Of a stretch of DNA of 64,000 nt, positions 44,593 to 53,621 are shown piece after piece. Within the stretch, counting starts at the first letter, position 1. Every line of letters begins with the position of its first letter. The notes beneath the pieces were generated by a model, which saw only the letters and a program-made list of their open reading frames with translations, did not search any database and was not told the origin of the DNA. The stretch lies in contig CAZTUB010000007.1 in the NCBI GenBank assembly GCA_964615905.1, positions 248,001 through 312,000 on the forward strand. The letters are read 5' to 3'. The DNA is from DATLMR01 sp964615905. GTDB lineage: Bacteria; Acidobacteriota; Blastocatellia; UBA7656. Made by a program: the position numbers and the translations under genes.

Positions 44593-44704
44593 CTATCCGA
44601 CAAATCTATTCAGTCCTTCTGGGAGATGACAGATTACTATTTCATCCTTATGAGGGCAATGCTTGTTTGCAGGTTTGTTAAAGGGGTCGGGCCGCCACAG
44701 CAGA

Positions 44705-46330
44705 TCAACGTATCTGCCTGTAAAGCCTGATTAGCCGTTCGCGCGTGTCGGCCTCGCGTATGCTCTTATCCGGTCGCTCGCGCTTGAAACGGGGGATTCG
44801 CAGCGCGTACCCTGACGTATAGGCGATCGTCTTCTGTATCCCCTGGAAATCGACTTCGATCACGGTCGTAGGCTCCATCTCAACATTGTGGCCACGGGTG
44901 GTAATGATAGTTGGTTCGAGCCTTGCGGTCAGGTCTTTGAGCGCCTCTTCCGAGAACCCTGTGCCGACTTTTCCGACGGTCTTGAAGGAGTCTTTGTCAC
45001 GGATAGCAAGGATCAGGCTCGACAGCAACCCGCGCCGCCGCCCTGACCCCCAGATGCCGCCGACTATCACAACGTCGAGCGTTTCAAAGGCTGGCTTCAG
45101 CTTCATCCACGAGTCGCTGCGCTTTCCCGCCTCGTAAACCGCGTCAGGGTCCTTAGCCATGAGCCCTTCGTGACCGGCTTCGATTGCCTCTGTGAAAAAG
45201 GCCCGCTCCCGGTCGAGCGCCGGGGTCTCAATCGCATGGGTCATCTTAACCCGGTTGCTCTCTTTGAAGAGCTTTTTAAGGCGGTCGCGCCTCGCCTTTT
45301 GCGGGACGCTTATCAGGTTCTCGCCGTCGTCATAAAGCAGGTCGAACAGGTAGAGAACGAGCGGTATCTCCTTAGCCTTCTCTTCGATGTCGTGCTTGCG
45401 TCCGAGCCTCATCAGCACCGATTGGAAGGGGAGCCTCTTTTGCAAGCTGGCGTCATAGGCAACCGCCTCTCCCTCCAGTATTGCGTCACCGCCCTTCCAG
45501 GCTTTTTCAATCGCCCTGACCAGGTCGGGCATGCTCGCTGTGTCGTCATTCAGCTTGCGCGAGTAGAGCTTGATATTCACGCCGCGCTTGATATGAATCT
45601 GTAATCTCGCGCCGTCATACTTGATCTCGAATATGACGGTCTTGCCCTCGAACCGCTTAAAGACCTCCTGCGGGTCGTCTTGCTTGTGAGCGGTCATGAA
45701 CTGGTACGGGCGAAACAACCGCAACCCCGCGCGCCGCAGGCTAGCCCGGCCGCGCTGCGCGCGAGTAGCCGCAAGCCCGATGTCGTTGCTCAACGCATAG
45801 AGCCGTTGAACCTGGTCTGCGTCGACATCAAATGCTTCGGCAAGCGCCCTGATGAGCGTGTCCGTTCCCACGCCGATGCGCATCTGGTTCAAGACCATCC
45901 GTGTAAAATACTTCGCGCCCGCTGGCGTCGTGTTGGCAAATACGCGCTCGATTAACTCCTGCCGGTCCTCGTCGCGGGTTGCCGTCTGGTTTGTGAGCCT
46001 CCATAACTCCGCGACTTCAATTCTGTCTTTGCCGCGAAAGAGTCGCGCGGCCACTTCGCCCATATCGCCCGACTCTTTGACCGCCTCGTCGACCTCCTGC
46101 GCGTCTCGTCCCGAAAGCCACGCGATTGCGTTGCGAATAGCCCCCGGTCCGATTCCGAGACGCTCGCTGAGCGTTGGCGCGACGACCTCGCCCACCGTAA
46201 AATGCGCAATCGCTTCGAGCGTCTTTTCATCGCTCTGGCGAAACAGCTGTGTTAACAGAGGCGCTTTTCGAAATTCGCCCTGCGACTGGCTGATCTTGTC
46301 GTAAGTTTGTGCAAGTTTGGAAAGTTTCAT
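44705..46330 (-). CDS. ATP-dependent DNA ligase
   Basis: A 541-aa ligase of the archaeal/bacterial LigB-like type. The nucleotidylation Lys lies in EIKYDGARLQIH near residue 232, with later motifs EGEAVAYD and SDSWMKLKP. The N-terminal ~200 residues form the DNA-binding domain. It is a second ligase beside the NAD-dependent LigA expected in bacteria, and probably serves repair. It is divergent from the uracil-DNA glycosylase gene, 100 bp away. Confidence 0.92.
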   Translation of the reverse strand: MKLSKLAQTYDKISQSQGEFRKAPLLTQLFRQSDEKTLEAIAHFTVGEVVAPTLSERLGIGPGAIRNAIAWLSGRDAQEVDEAVKESGDMGEVAARLFRGKDRIEVAELWRLTNQTATRDEDRQELIERVFANTTPAGAKYFTRMVLNQMRIGVGTDTLIRALAEAFDVDADQVQRLYALSNDIGLAATRAQRGRASLRRAGLRLFRPYQFMTAHKQDDPQEVFKRFEGKTVIFEIKYDGARLQIHIKRGVNIKLYSRKLNDDTASMPDLVRAIEKAWKGGDAILEGEAVAYDASLQKRLPFQSVLMRLGRKHDIEEKAKEIPLVLYLFDLLYDDGENLISVPQKARRDRLKKLFKESNRVKMTHAIETPALDRERAFFTEAIEAGHEGLMAKDPDAVYEAGKRSDSWMKLKPAFETLDVVIVGGIWGSGRRRGLLSSLILAIRDKDSFKTVGKVGTGFSEEALKDLTARLEPTIITTRGHNVEMEPTTVIEVDFQGIQKTIAYTSGYALRIPRFKRERPDKSIREADTRERLIRLYRQIR

Positions 46331-46429
46331 AGCAAGTTAGTCACAATCCATAACGAAAAGAAGCCCTTTCTTGCTCAAATTCTGTGTCTGCAATTTGCAA
46401 GCCTGTAATATAGACAGGGAGGGATGAGA

Positions 46430-46999
46430 ATGACGAAATCCGAGAAGGCGAAAAGGCTGGCCGAGCTGGCCGAGCAGATAAAGGTTTGCGTAAAGTGCCC
46501 GCTACACGAATCCCGAACGCTTGCGGTGCCGGGCGACGGCAAGCCGGGCGCGAAGGTGATGATTGTGGCGGAAGCACCCGGCAAAGAAGAAGACCTGACT
46601 GGTCACCCGTTCGTAGGGGCGAGCGGGAAGTTCTTGAACTCCGTTATGGAAGGGAGCGGTCTTGACCGTGGCGATTTCTTTATAACCAACACGGTGAAAT
46701 GTCGCCCGCCAAAAAACCGGACTCCAAAGCGGAACGAGATCGAAACCTGCACGACCAACTATCTCTTCGAGCAGATTGAGCTGGTAAACCCGAAGCTCCT
46801 GATGTTGCTGGGCGGAGTGGCGGCCAAAAGAGTGCTTGGCATAAAGACCATCAATGAGGCGAGAGGCCAGGTGATCGAGCGAGACGGGCGCAAGCACATA
46901 GTCGGCTACCACCCGGCGGTTCGCTTCTACCGGGAAGACCTGAAACAGAAAGTCTACGAGGATTTTGAGCTGCTCAAACAAGAGATCGAAAAACTGTAA
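46430..46999 (+). CDS. Family 4 uracil-DNA glycosylase (Fe-S)
   Basis: A 189-aa enzyme that removes uracil from DNA. It carries the four cysteines of the [4Fe-4S] cluster: CVKC near the N-terminus, then one in NTVKCRPPKN and one in ETCTTN. Motif A is AEAPGKEED and the second motif GYHPAV. The start at 46430 is six bases after AGGGAGGG; the ATG at 46424 would overlap that site. It pairs with the divergent ligase as a base-excision repair set. Confidence 0.92.
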   Translation: MTKSEKAKRLAELAEQIKVCVKCPLHESRTLAVPGDGKPGAKVMIVAEAPGKEEDLTGHPFVGASGKFLNSVMEGSGLDRGDFFITNTVKCRPPKNRTPKRNEIETCTTNYLFEQIELVNPKLLMLLGGVAAKRVLGIKTINEARGQVIERDGRKHIVGYHPAVRFYREDLKQKVYEDFELLKQEIEKL

Positions 47000-47135
47000 G
47001 GGCGAATAGCGGTTAGCTATTCCAATTGCCCTGGCCCCTGCCCGACAGCGACCCATCAGTCATCTCGCAGGCGAGACACCGGCATTTTGGTTATACTGTC
47101 AAAGGCGACCTCTATCGGCATGAATTGAATGAGAG

Positions 47136-48713
47136 ATGGAAATACTCAAACTCGACATCGAAGCGCAGGAAGCAGCCCCGTTATCCGAACAGGAGGTCGG
47201 GTTTCAAGTAGGATTGCTCGCCGCGCTCGCCTGTGTGCTCGCGAGCTTCGTTGTCCGCTTTGTCTTCGACGGGCCACTGGTCCCGGAGTTGATGGCGCAG
47301 TTTATCTTCTCTGTCGCGCCAATCTCTGTGGTCGAGGTGGCGGTCGGTCTTCTCGGCCCGTTTGCAAAGCGGCTGGCCTTTCTCGGCTGCGTTGTCGTTT
47401 ACGCAATCGCGCTTGCGGCGGCTGCCATTGCGTTTCTCAGGATTCAAAAAAAGAGAGCCAGGGCCGTTGATGAGCGTCTCGCCCTCGCGCTCTTTTCGTC
47501 AGCAGCATACGCAGTAACTCTCTTTGTCATCCTTCCACTTCTCGGCGGCGGACTTTCGGGCCGGTACCTTCGACAGGGCGCTGCCTCGACCGCTGTGTCG
47601 TTCGCGTTTGTCTATGCCGCATACGGCGCGGCGCTCTACGTTATCAAAAGATTTTATGAGGCCAGACCTGAAACGGCGGTAGCTAACAGCCACAGGCTCA
47701 GCCGTCGCGGCGTCATGCGCGGAGTCGCCTACGCCGTCGTAGCCGTGGCAGCCTATGACATAGGCCGCTCGTTGCTCAAAGACTGGTGGCGAAGGGGCGC
47801 GGGGCGCGTGCGCGGCGGCACCGGAATCTTTCCTGAGATCGACAACCTCGCGCTTGAGGTCACCCCCACCAAGGATTTTTACGAAGTCTCGAAAAACCCT
47901 TTTGACCCGCAGGTGGACGCTGCGCGATGGCTATTGGAGATCGCCGGCAATATAGATTCGCCCTACTCACTAAGTCTTGACGAGCTTAAAGGACTGCCGT
48001 CAATCGAGCAATATGCGACGCTCGAATGCATAGATAACAAGGTCGGCGGCGAGTTAATAGGCAATGCGCTCTGGCGCGGCGTCAGGTTGAAAGATTTACT
48101 CGCAAAGGCTGGATTAAAAGAGGGCGTCGTGGACATTATCTTTCGCGCGAGCGACGATTACGCCGATTCGATACCGCTGGACCGCGCGCTCGCAGAATCC
48201 ACCCTGCTCGCATACGAGATGAACGGCGAACCGCTCAACGCCGCGCACGGCTATCCGCTCAGGCTCATAGTCCCAGGCATATTCGGCATGAAGAACGTCA
48301 AATGGATAAAAAGGATCGAGGCCGTCAATTATGACTTCAAGGGATACTGGCAGCGGCGCGGCTGGGATGATCGCGCGCCTTACAAAACCATGTCGCGCAT
48401 CGACGCGCCGCAGGGTAAAGCCAGCCGTGGTATCACCATTGCCGGAATCGCATTCGCGGGTGACAGGGGCGTGTCGAAAGTCGAGGTCTCAATCGACGGC
48501 GGAAAGACCTGGGCCGACGCAGAGATTAAAGAATCGCTCTCGCCCTATTGCTGGGTGCTATGGCATAAACAACTGGATTCGCTCGAACCGGGCGAAAGGG
48601 TGATCGTCGTCAGAGCAACAGACGGCACAGGCGAGACTCAGACTGCGCGCCGCGCGCCTGCTGCGCCCGACGGCACTTCCGGCCATCACAGCGTGACCGT
48701 AGAGATCGCCTGA
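47136..48713 (+). CDS. Membrane-anchored sulfite-oxidase-type molybdopterin protein
   Basis: A 525-aa fusion. Residues ~20-175 hold four or five transmembrane helices. A Tat-like segment (SRRGVMRGVAYAVVAVAAY) follows at about 188-206, then a sulfite oxidase-type molybdopterin domain from ~220 with the Mo-ligand Cys in ATLECIDNKVGG. The C-terminal ~100 residues form the Ig-like dimerisation domain. Substrate could be sulfite, nitrate or methionine sulfoxide; no heme partner is adjacent. A membrane domain ahead of a Tat-like motif in one chain is unusual. Start at 47136 has only a weak GAGAG site. Confidence 0.85.
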   Translation: MEILKLDIEAQEAAPLSEQEVGFQVGLLAALACVLASFVVRFVFDGPLVPELMAQFIFSVAPISVVEVAVGLLGPFAKRLAFLGCVVVYAIALAAAAIAFLRIQKKRARAVDERLALALFSSAAYAVTLFVILPLLGGGLSGRYLRQGAASTAVSFAFVYAAYGAALYVIKRFYEARPETAVANSHRLSRRGVMRGVAYAVVAVAAYDIGRSLLKDWWRRGAGRVRGGTGIFPEIDNLALEVTPTKDFYEVSKNPFDPQVDAARWLLEIAGNIDSPYSLSLDELKGLPSIEQYATLECIDNKVGGELIGNALWRGVRLKDLLAKAGLKEGVVDIIFRASDDYADSIPLDRALAESTLLAYEMNGEPLNAAHGYPLRLIVPGIFGMKNVKWIKRIEAVNYDFKGYWQRRGWDDRAPYKTMSRIDAPQGKASRGITIAGIAFAGDRGVSKVEVSIDGGKTWADAEIKESLSPYCWVLWHKQLDSLEPGERVIVVRATDGTGETQTARRAPAAPDGTSGHHSVTVEIA

Positions 48714-48732
48714 CCCGCGCGCAAAAATCGAC

Positions 48733-48762
48733 TTGGCTTCCAGCCCACTTTATATCTATATT
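48733..48762 (+). promoter_or_regulatory. Promoter candidate for the bchIDH operon
   Basis: TTGGCT (48733-48738) and TATATT (48757-48762) with an 18-bp spacer, about 50 bp before the bchI start. It suggests the chelatase operon is transcribed separately from the sulfite-oxidase-type gene. Confidence 0.45.
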
Positions 48763-48812
48763 TCTGGGCGCAACTGCCTCGCCTTTTCGAAAAAGTGGAA
48801 GTTCGGGTGGTT

Positions 48813-49958
48813 ATGCGCAAGAAGCCTGCACAACAATCGACGGCGACAAATCGACGCGCCTTGTCATCGCCGCAAGGCCAAACGCCCGACCTTGAGCCGC
48901 GTCCTGTCTACCCGTTTACGGCGATTGTTGCGCAAGAAGAGTTGAAGCTTGCCCTGTTGCTCACGGTGATCGACCCGCACATCGGCGGCGTCATCATCAT
49001 GGGTCACCGGGGCACGGGCAAATCGACCGCCGTTCGGGCGCTTGCAGACCTGCTGCCACGCGTCAAGAAGGTTAAGGGTTGCGCTTACAACTGCGATCCG
49101 TCGCTTGTAAAAGACCTTTGTCTGGATTGCAGGGCGCGCAGGGCAAGAGAAGAGAACTTGCCTGTTGAATCATCTACGATCCCTGTTGTCGATTTGCCGC
49201 TTGGTGCTACGGAAGACCGCGTGTGTGGAACGCTCGACATCGAGCGTGCGCTTTCAGGCGGCGTCAAGGCATTTGAGCCGGGGCTGCTCGCCCGCGCCAA
49301 TCGGGGGTTCCTTTACATCGACGAAGTGAACCTGCTGGACGACCACATTGTCGATCTTCTGCTCGATGCGGCGGCGAGCGGCTACAACATAGTCGAGCGC
49401 GAAGGAATCTCTATCCGCCACCCGTCGCGGTTCGTGCTTGTCGGGTCGGGAAACCCTGAAGAAGGCGAGCTGCGACCCCAGTTGCTCGACCGCTTTGGCC
49501 TCTTCACAGAGATCACGACCATCACAGACCTCGATCAGCGTGTCGAGATAGTCGAGCGCCGCGACAGGTTCGAGCGCGACGGCGAGGATTTCAGAGCAGA
49601 GACGCAGTCGGGGCAGGCTGCGCTCAGGCAAAAACTCGCGCGAGCAAAACGGTTGCTACCCGGCGTCGAGCTTCGACGGGATATGCTCCGGTCGATAGCC
49701 GGGTTGTGCGTAGCGCTTCAGATTGACGGTCATAGAGGCGAGCTGACCCTGGCCAGAGCAGCGCGCGCGCTTTGCGCATTTGAAGGCCGCAAGACAGTGG
49801 CGGTTGACGACATAAAAAGAGTCGCGGTGATGGCCCTGCGCCATCGCTTGAGAAAGAACCCGCTCGACCGCACCGACTCCGGGTATATGATTCGACAGGC
49901 TCTTGACGAGCTGTTTCCGCAAACGGGTTCCGGCACCCGTATATCAATCGCCGGGTAG
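48813..49958 (+). CDS. bchI: Magnesium chelatase ATPase subunit I
   Basis: About 381 aa, an AAA+ ATPase that drives insertion of Mg2+ into protoporphyrin IX, the first committed step of (bacterio)chlorophyll synthesis. The Walker A motif GHRGTGKST lies near residue 67. A BchI-type cysteine segment (CAYNCDP, then CLDC) follows, and Walker B is FLYIDEVNLLDD. The sequence around GATEDRVCGTLDIE is typical of BchI/ChlI. The ATG at 48813 is preferred; a GTG at 48795 is possible. It is the first gene of bchI-bchD-bchH(C)-bchH(N). Confidence 0.92.
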   Translation: MRKKPAQQSTATNRRALSSPQGQTPDLEPRPVYPFTAIVAQEELKLALLLTVIDPHIGGVIIMGHRGTGKSTAVRALADLLPRVKKVKGCAYNCDPSLVKDLCLDCRARRAREENLPVESSTIPVVDLPLGATEDRVCGTLDIERALSGGVKAFEPGLLARANRGFLYIDEVNLLDDHIVDLLLDAAASGYNIVEREGISIRHPSRFVLVGSGNPEEGELRPQLLDRFGLFTEITTITDLDQRVEIVERRDRFERDGEDFRAETQSGQAALRQKLARAKRLLPGVELRRDMLRSIAGLCVALQIDGHRGELTLARAARALCAFEGRKTVAVDDIKRVAVMALRHRLRKNPLDRTDSGYMIRQALDELFPQTGSGTRISIAG

Positions 49959-49984
49959 CGACCAGGTCAATAAGGCAACGCGGG

Positions 49985-51862
49985 ATGATTCATTCACAAA
50001 CAGACCAACCGGCTGTTGATCCGGCAGCCTTTCCATTCTCGGCCGTCACCGGTCACGAGCAGGCAAAGCACGCACTGCTGTTGCTTGCCGTAGAGCCTCG
50101 ACTGCGCGGAGTGGTCATCTCTTCCGCGCACGGTTCGGCCAAGAGCGTGCTCGCGCGCGGGTTTGAATCTATTCTCCCAGGAAACAACGCACGCCCCTTT
50201 GTCGAGCTTCCCCTGAACGCGACTGAAGACAGCCTGCTCGGCTATCTGAATCTAGAAGCGACGCTGGCAACCGGTACGGCACAGTTGACGACGGGTCTGC
50301 TAACGCGAGCGCACGGCGGCATTCTTTATGCCGATGATCTTGGATTGCTGGAAGCGGGGCTTACAAACCATATTGCGGCCGCGCTCGATTCAAGAAGCGT
50401 GAAAATCGAGCGCGACGGCATAAGCGCGATGCATCCGGCAGACTTTGTTCTGGTGGCGACCTGCGACTGCGAGCCGCGAGATGTCTCGCGGGGTTTGCTA
50501 GACCGCATCGGGTTGCGGATCGACGCGCAGCAAGTGAGCGACCCCGGCGAGAGGGCCGAGATAATCGGGCTGGGGCTGCGGTTTCAAAGCGATCCCGGCT
50601 CGTTCTCACGCGAGTTCGCCGCCAGGGATGAAGAGACGAAGACCGCTCTGTCGCGCGCCCGCGCCTTGCTGCCGATTGTATCGCTCGGCAGGACAGCCGC
50701 GCGCCATCTCGCAGAGGCTTCGATCCGGCTTGGGGTAGAGGGAAACCGCGCAGACATATTTGCCTGCCGCGCGGCGCGAGCGGGCGCAGCCCTGGCCGGT
50801 CGCCGCGAAGTCGCAGATGATGATCTCGTTACCGCTATCAAATTTGTCCTGCTGCCTCGTGCGACCAGTCTCCTCGACGATGCGCTACAAGGCGACCTCG
50901 ATTCACGCGATGAGAAGGAAGAAGCTCTGGAACCTTCCAGGGAGGATCAACCGCCGCCGCTTGAGACGACTGCGGGTGAGCTTATCCTCCGCGCCGCTGA
51001 TTCGGCTATACGGCTCGATCTCGTAAACAAGCGCCTGCCCCGGACTCGATACCAGTCATCGGGGAGACGTGTGGCGTCGATCAACTCGGAGCGCGGTCGA
51101 GCGCGTCATGCGGTACATAAAATCAGTGAGTCGAAGCGCGTCGCGGTATGCGCAACGGTTCGCGCCGCTGCCCCTTACCAACGCCGTCGTAAAGACAACT
51201 CTCCTGCAAATTCGACCGGAACGCGGCTGCTGATCGAGCCGTCAGATTTGAGGTTTAAGAAGTTTAAGCAAAAGACGGGAGCCTTCTTTATCTTTGCCGT
51301 GGATGCGAGCGGCAGCATGGCCGTCAACCGAATGGCGCAGGCCAAGGGGGCCATGACGCGGCTCTTGCAAGAAGCCTACCTGCACCGCGACAAAGTTGCG
51401 TTAATCTCTTTTCGAGGGAGCCGGGCCGAGGTGTTGCTTCAGCCCACGCGGAGCGTAGAGCTGGCAAAGCGGCTGGTTGACGCGATACCTTCCGGCGGCG
51501 CTACCCCTGTCGCAGCGGCTTTGATAAAAGCGCTGGAGCTTACGCGTATTGCGCGGGCGCGCGGCTGCGGTCGAGCTACGCTACTTTTGTTCACTGACGG
51601 CCGGGCAAACGTAGCTTTGACCGCGAGCGAGGACCGTGAGGCGACCAGCGGGCCGCCCGGCATACGGCAGGAGTTGGAGAAGCTAGGTCAGGCGCTTCAA
51701 GCTTCAGAGATCGACGCGGTTGTAATAGACACGAAATCGAAGTTCATATCAAACGGCGAGGGGAGCGAGCTTGCCCGACTGCTTGGCGGGCGCTACCTTT
51801 ATCTGCCGCGAGCAAGCTCGGATGATATTTACAGGGCCGTCAAAGATGTCAGAGTCAGGTAA
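49985..51862 (+). CDS. bchD: Magnesium chelatase subunit D
   Basis: A 625-aa protein with an N-terminal AAA+ module whose Walker A is degenerate (SAHGSAKSVL), an acidic and Pro-rich linker around residues 295-330, and a C-terminal VWA domain with an intact MIDAS (DASGSMA) and FTDGRAN. BchD bridges the BchI motor and BchH. The next gene starts within a few bases of its stop or overlaps it. Confidence 0.92.
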   Translation: MIHSQTDQPAVDPAAFPFSAVTGHEQAKHALLLLAVEPRLRGVVISSAHGSAKSVLARGFESILPGNNARPFVELPLNATEDSLLGYLNLEATLATGTAQLTTGLLTRAHGGILYADDLGLLEAGLTNHIAAALDSRSVKIERDGISAMHPADFVLVATCDCEPRDVSRGLLDRIGLRIDAQQVSDPGERAEIIGLGLRFQSDPGSFSREFAARDEETKTALSRARALLPIVSLGRTAARHLAEASIRLGVEGNRADIFACRAARAGAALAGRREVADDDLVTAIKFVLLPRATSLLDDALQGDLDSRDEKEEALEPSREDQPPPLETTAGELILRAADSAIRLDLVNKRLPRTRYQSSGRRVASINSERGRARHAVHKISESKRVAVCATVRAAAPYQRRRKDNSPANSTGTRLLIEPSDLRFKKFKQKTGAFFIFAVDASGSMAVNRMAQAKGAMTRLLQEAYLHRDKVALISFRGSRAEVLLQPTRSVELAKRLVDAIPSGGATPVAAALIKALELTRIARARGCGRATLLLFTDGRANVALTASEDREATSGPPGIRQELEKLGQALQASEIDAVVIDTKSKFISNGEGSELARLLGGRYLYLPRASSDDIYRAVKDVRVR

Positions 51863-51869
51863 CGAATTG

Positions 51870-53621
51870 ATGAGTGATCGAGAGAACAGCGAAGACAGAG
51901 ACAGGCGCGTGCTTGAGCTTTACGACCGTATTCTGGAGATCGAGCAAAGGCTTATTCCAACGGGGCTTCACGTCTTTGGGCGCGCTCCGGGAGCGGGCGA
52001 AGCAGGCGACCTGCTCAGGATGGTAGCGTCGTTTGACAGGCCTGAGCTTGGCTTGCGCGCGCTCACGGATGTCGTTGCCGAAGGATTGGGGCTTGCCGCC
52101 TACGCCACATTGTTAAACGAGAGCGGCACGTCTCAACGTAGCTTGGAGGATCGAGAGAAGGTCGATTCCATAGTCTCTGAAGTCATCTCGGATTTTCTCC
52201 GGGCCGATGAAGCGTCAGCAGTCGAGACTGCCGTCAATTCTCTCAAGGCTCGTGTGCCAGCGGGAGAGGAGCAGACGCGGAAGTTGTTTCAATTCCTTCT
52301 CAGCATCAGAAGAGAACTGGGTGAAAACTCTGAAATCGCAGGGCTCATGAAAGCGCTGGCCGGGAGATACATCGAGCCAGGGCCGGGTGCCGATATAGTT
52401 CAAAACCCCGCTATCTTGCCGACGGGTCGGAACACGCACGCTGTGAACCCATATAGCGTGCCGTCGCCTGCCGCTGTCAGGCGCGCTGAGCCTGTGGCCG
52501 CCGCCCTGCTCAGCCGCCAGCAGGCCGAATCTGGCCGTTATCCTCAATCAATCGCGATGGTGCTGTGGGGCATCGACAATATCAAGACCGAAGGCGAAGC
52601 GGTTGCGCAGGCGCTATGGCTGCTTGGCGTCACGCCGCGCAGGGATTCGCTCAACCGCGTGACCGATGTAGAGGTAGTTCCGCTCGACAGGCTTGGCCGC
52701 CCGCGCATAGATGTCGTGATGACGGTGTCGGGCATATTCCGCGATCTGTTCGGGGCGACTATGGCCGTGCTCGACAGCGCTGTGCGGCGTGTCGCCGCGC
52801 TTGACGAGCCCGATGAGTTGAACTACGTCCGAAAGCACGTCCGCGCTCAGATGATGGAAACGGGCGAGCCGTTTGATGAAGCTGCTGTTCGCGTCTTCTC
52901 GAACGCGGCTGGAAATTACGGCACTAACGTAAATTTCATGGTGCTTGAAAGCCAGTGGGAAGACAGCGCGGAGCTTGGCGATCTTTTCCTGACCCGAAAA
53001 TGTTTTGCATACGGAAGGGACTCGCGGGGGATGAGTTTTGACGGGCGCGAGTCAAAGCGACTGCTCGAACGCGCGCTAGAGAGGGTCGAGATAACATACC
53101 AGAATATAGACACGGCGGAAGTCGGCATCACGGATGTCGATCACTACTTTGAATATCTAGGCGGCGTTTCGAGAGCGGTCGAGTCTAAGCGAGGCGTGCG
53201 ACCAAAGATTTACCTCTCCGATTCGCTCGCTCCGGCGGCGCGTGTTCGCACTCTTGAAGAGACGGTCGCGCTTGAGACTCGCACAAAGGTGTTAAACCCA
53301 AAATGGCACGAGGGCATGTTAAAGCACGGGTTCAGCGGCGTGGCCGAGATCGAGCATCAGGTGACCAACACGTTCGGCTGGTCGGCCACGGCCGATGCGG
53401 TTGACGACTGGGTCTACACAGAAGTTGCCGAGACGTTCGTGCTCGACGAAGCGATGCTGGCGAGACTCACCTCGCTCAACCCGTACTCGGCCCGAACGAT
53501 GGTCGGGCGGCTTCTTGAAGCAAATGGTCGGGGCTACTGGGACGCCGCGCCAGAGGTTATCGAGCGGCTTCAGGAGGCATTCACAGGCCTCGAAGATCAA
53601 CTCGAAGGGGTCACGCGTTGA
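51870..53621 (+). CDS. bchH: Magnesium chelatase subunit H, C-terminal half as a separate protein
   Basis: A ~583-aa protein matching the C-terminal part of BchH. It starts just before the helix seen after the mid-protein linker of BchH (LELYDRILEIEQRLIPTGLHV) and ends with LETRTKVLNPKWHEGML, NTFGWSATAD and VNGRGYW-like segments that close BchH. BchH binds protoporphyrin and is the catalytic subunit. A full-length BchH is about 1200-1300 aa; here the N-terminal half is the next gene. The start may be 51846 or 51870; both lie at the bchD stop. The stop overlaps the next ATG by 4 bp. Confidence 0.88.
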   Translation: MSDRENSEDRDRRVLELYDRILEIEQRLIPTGLHVFGRAPGAGEAGDLLRMVASFDRPELGLRALTDVVAEGLGLAAYATLLNESGTSQRSLEDREKVDSIVSEVISDFLRADEASAVETAVNSLKARVPAGEEQTRKLFQFLLSIRRELGENSEIAGLMKALAGRYIEPGPGADIVQNPAILPTGRNTHAVNPYSVPSPAAVRRAEPVAAALLSRQQAESGRYPQSIAMVLWGIDNIKTEGEAVAQALWLLGVTPRRDSLNRVTDVEVVPLDRLGRPRIDVVMTVSGIFRDLFGATMAVLDSAVRRVAALDEPDELNYVRKHVRAQMMETGEPFDEAAVRVFSNAAGNYGTNVNFMVLESQWEDSAELGDLFLTRKCFAYGRDSRGMSFDGRESKRLLERALERVEITYQNIDTAEVGITDVDHYFEYLGGVSRAVESKRGVRPKIYLSDSLAPAARVRTLEETVALETRTKVLNPKWHEGMLKHGFSGVAEIEHQVTNTFGWSATADAVDDWVYTEVAETFVLDEAMLARLTSLNPYSARTMVGRLLEANGRGYWDAAPEVIERLQEAFTGLEDQLEGVTR

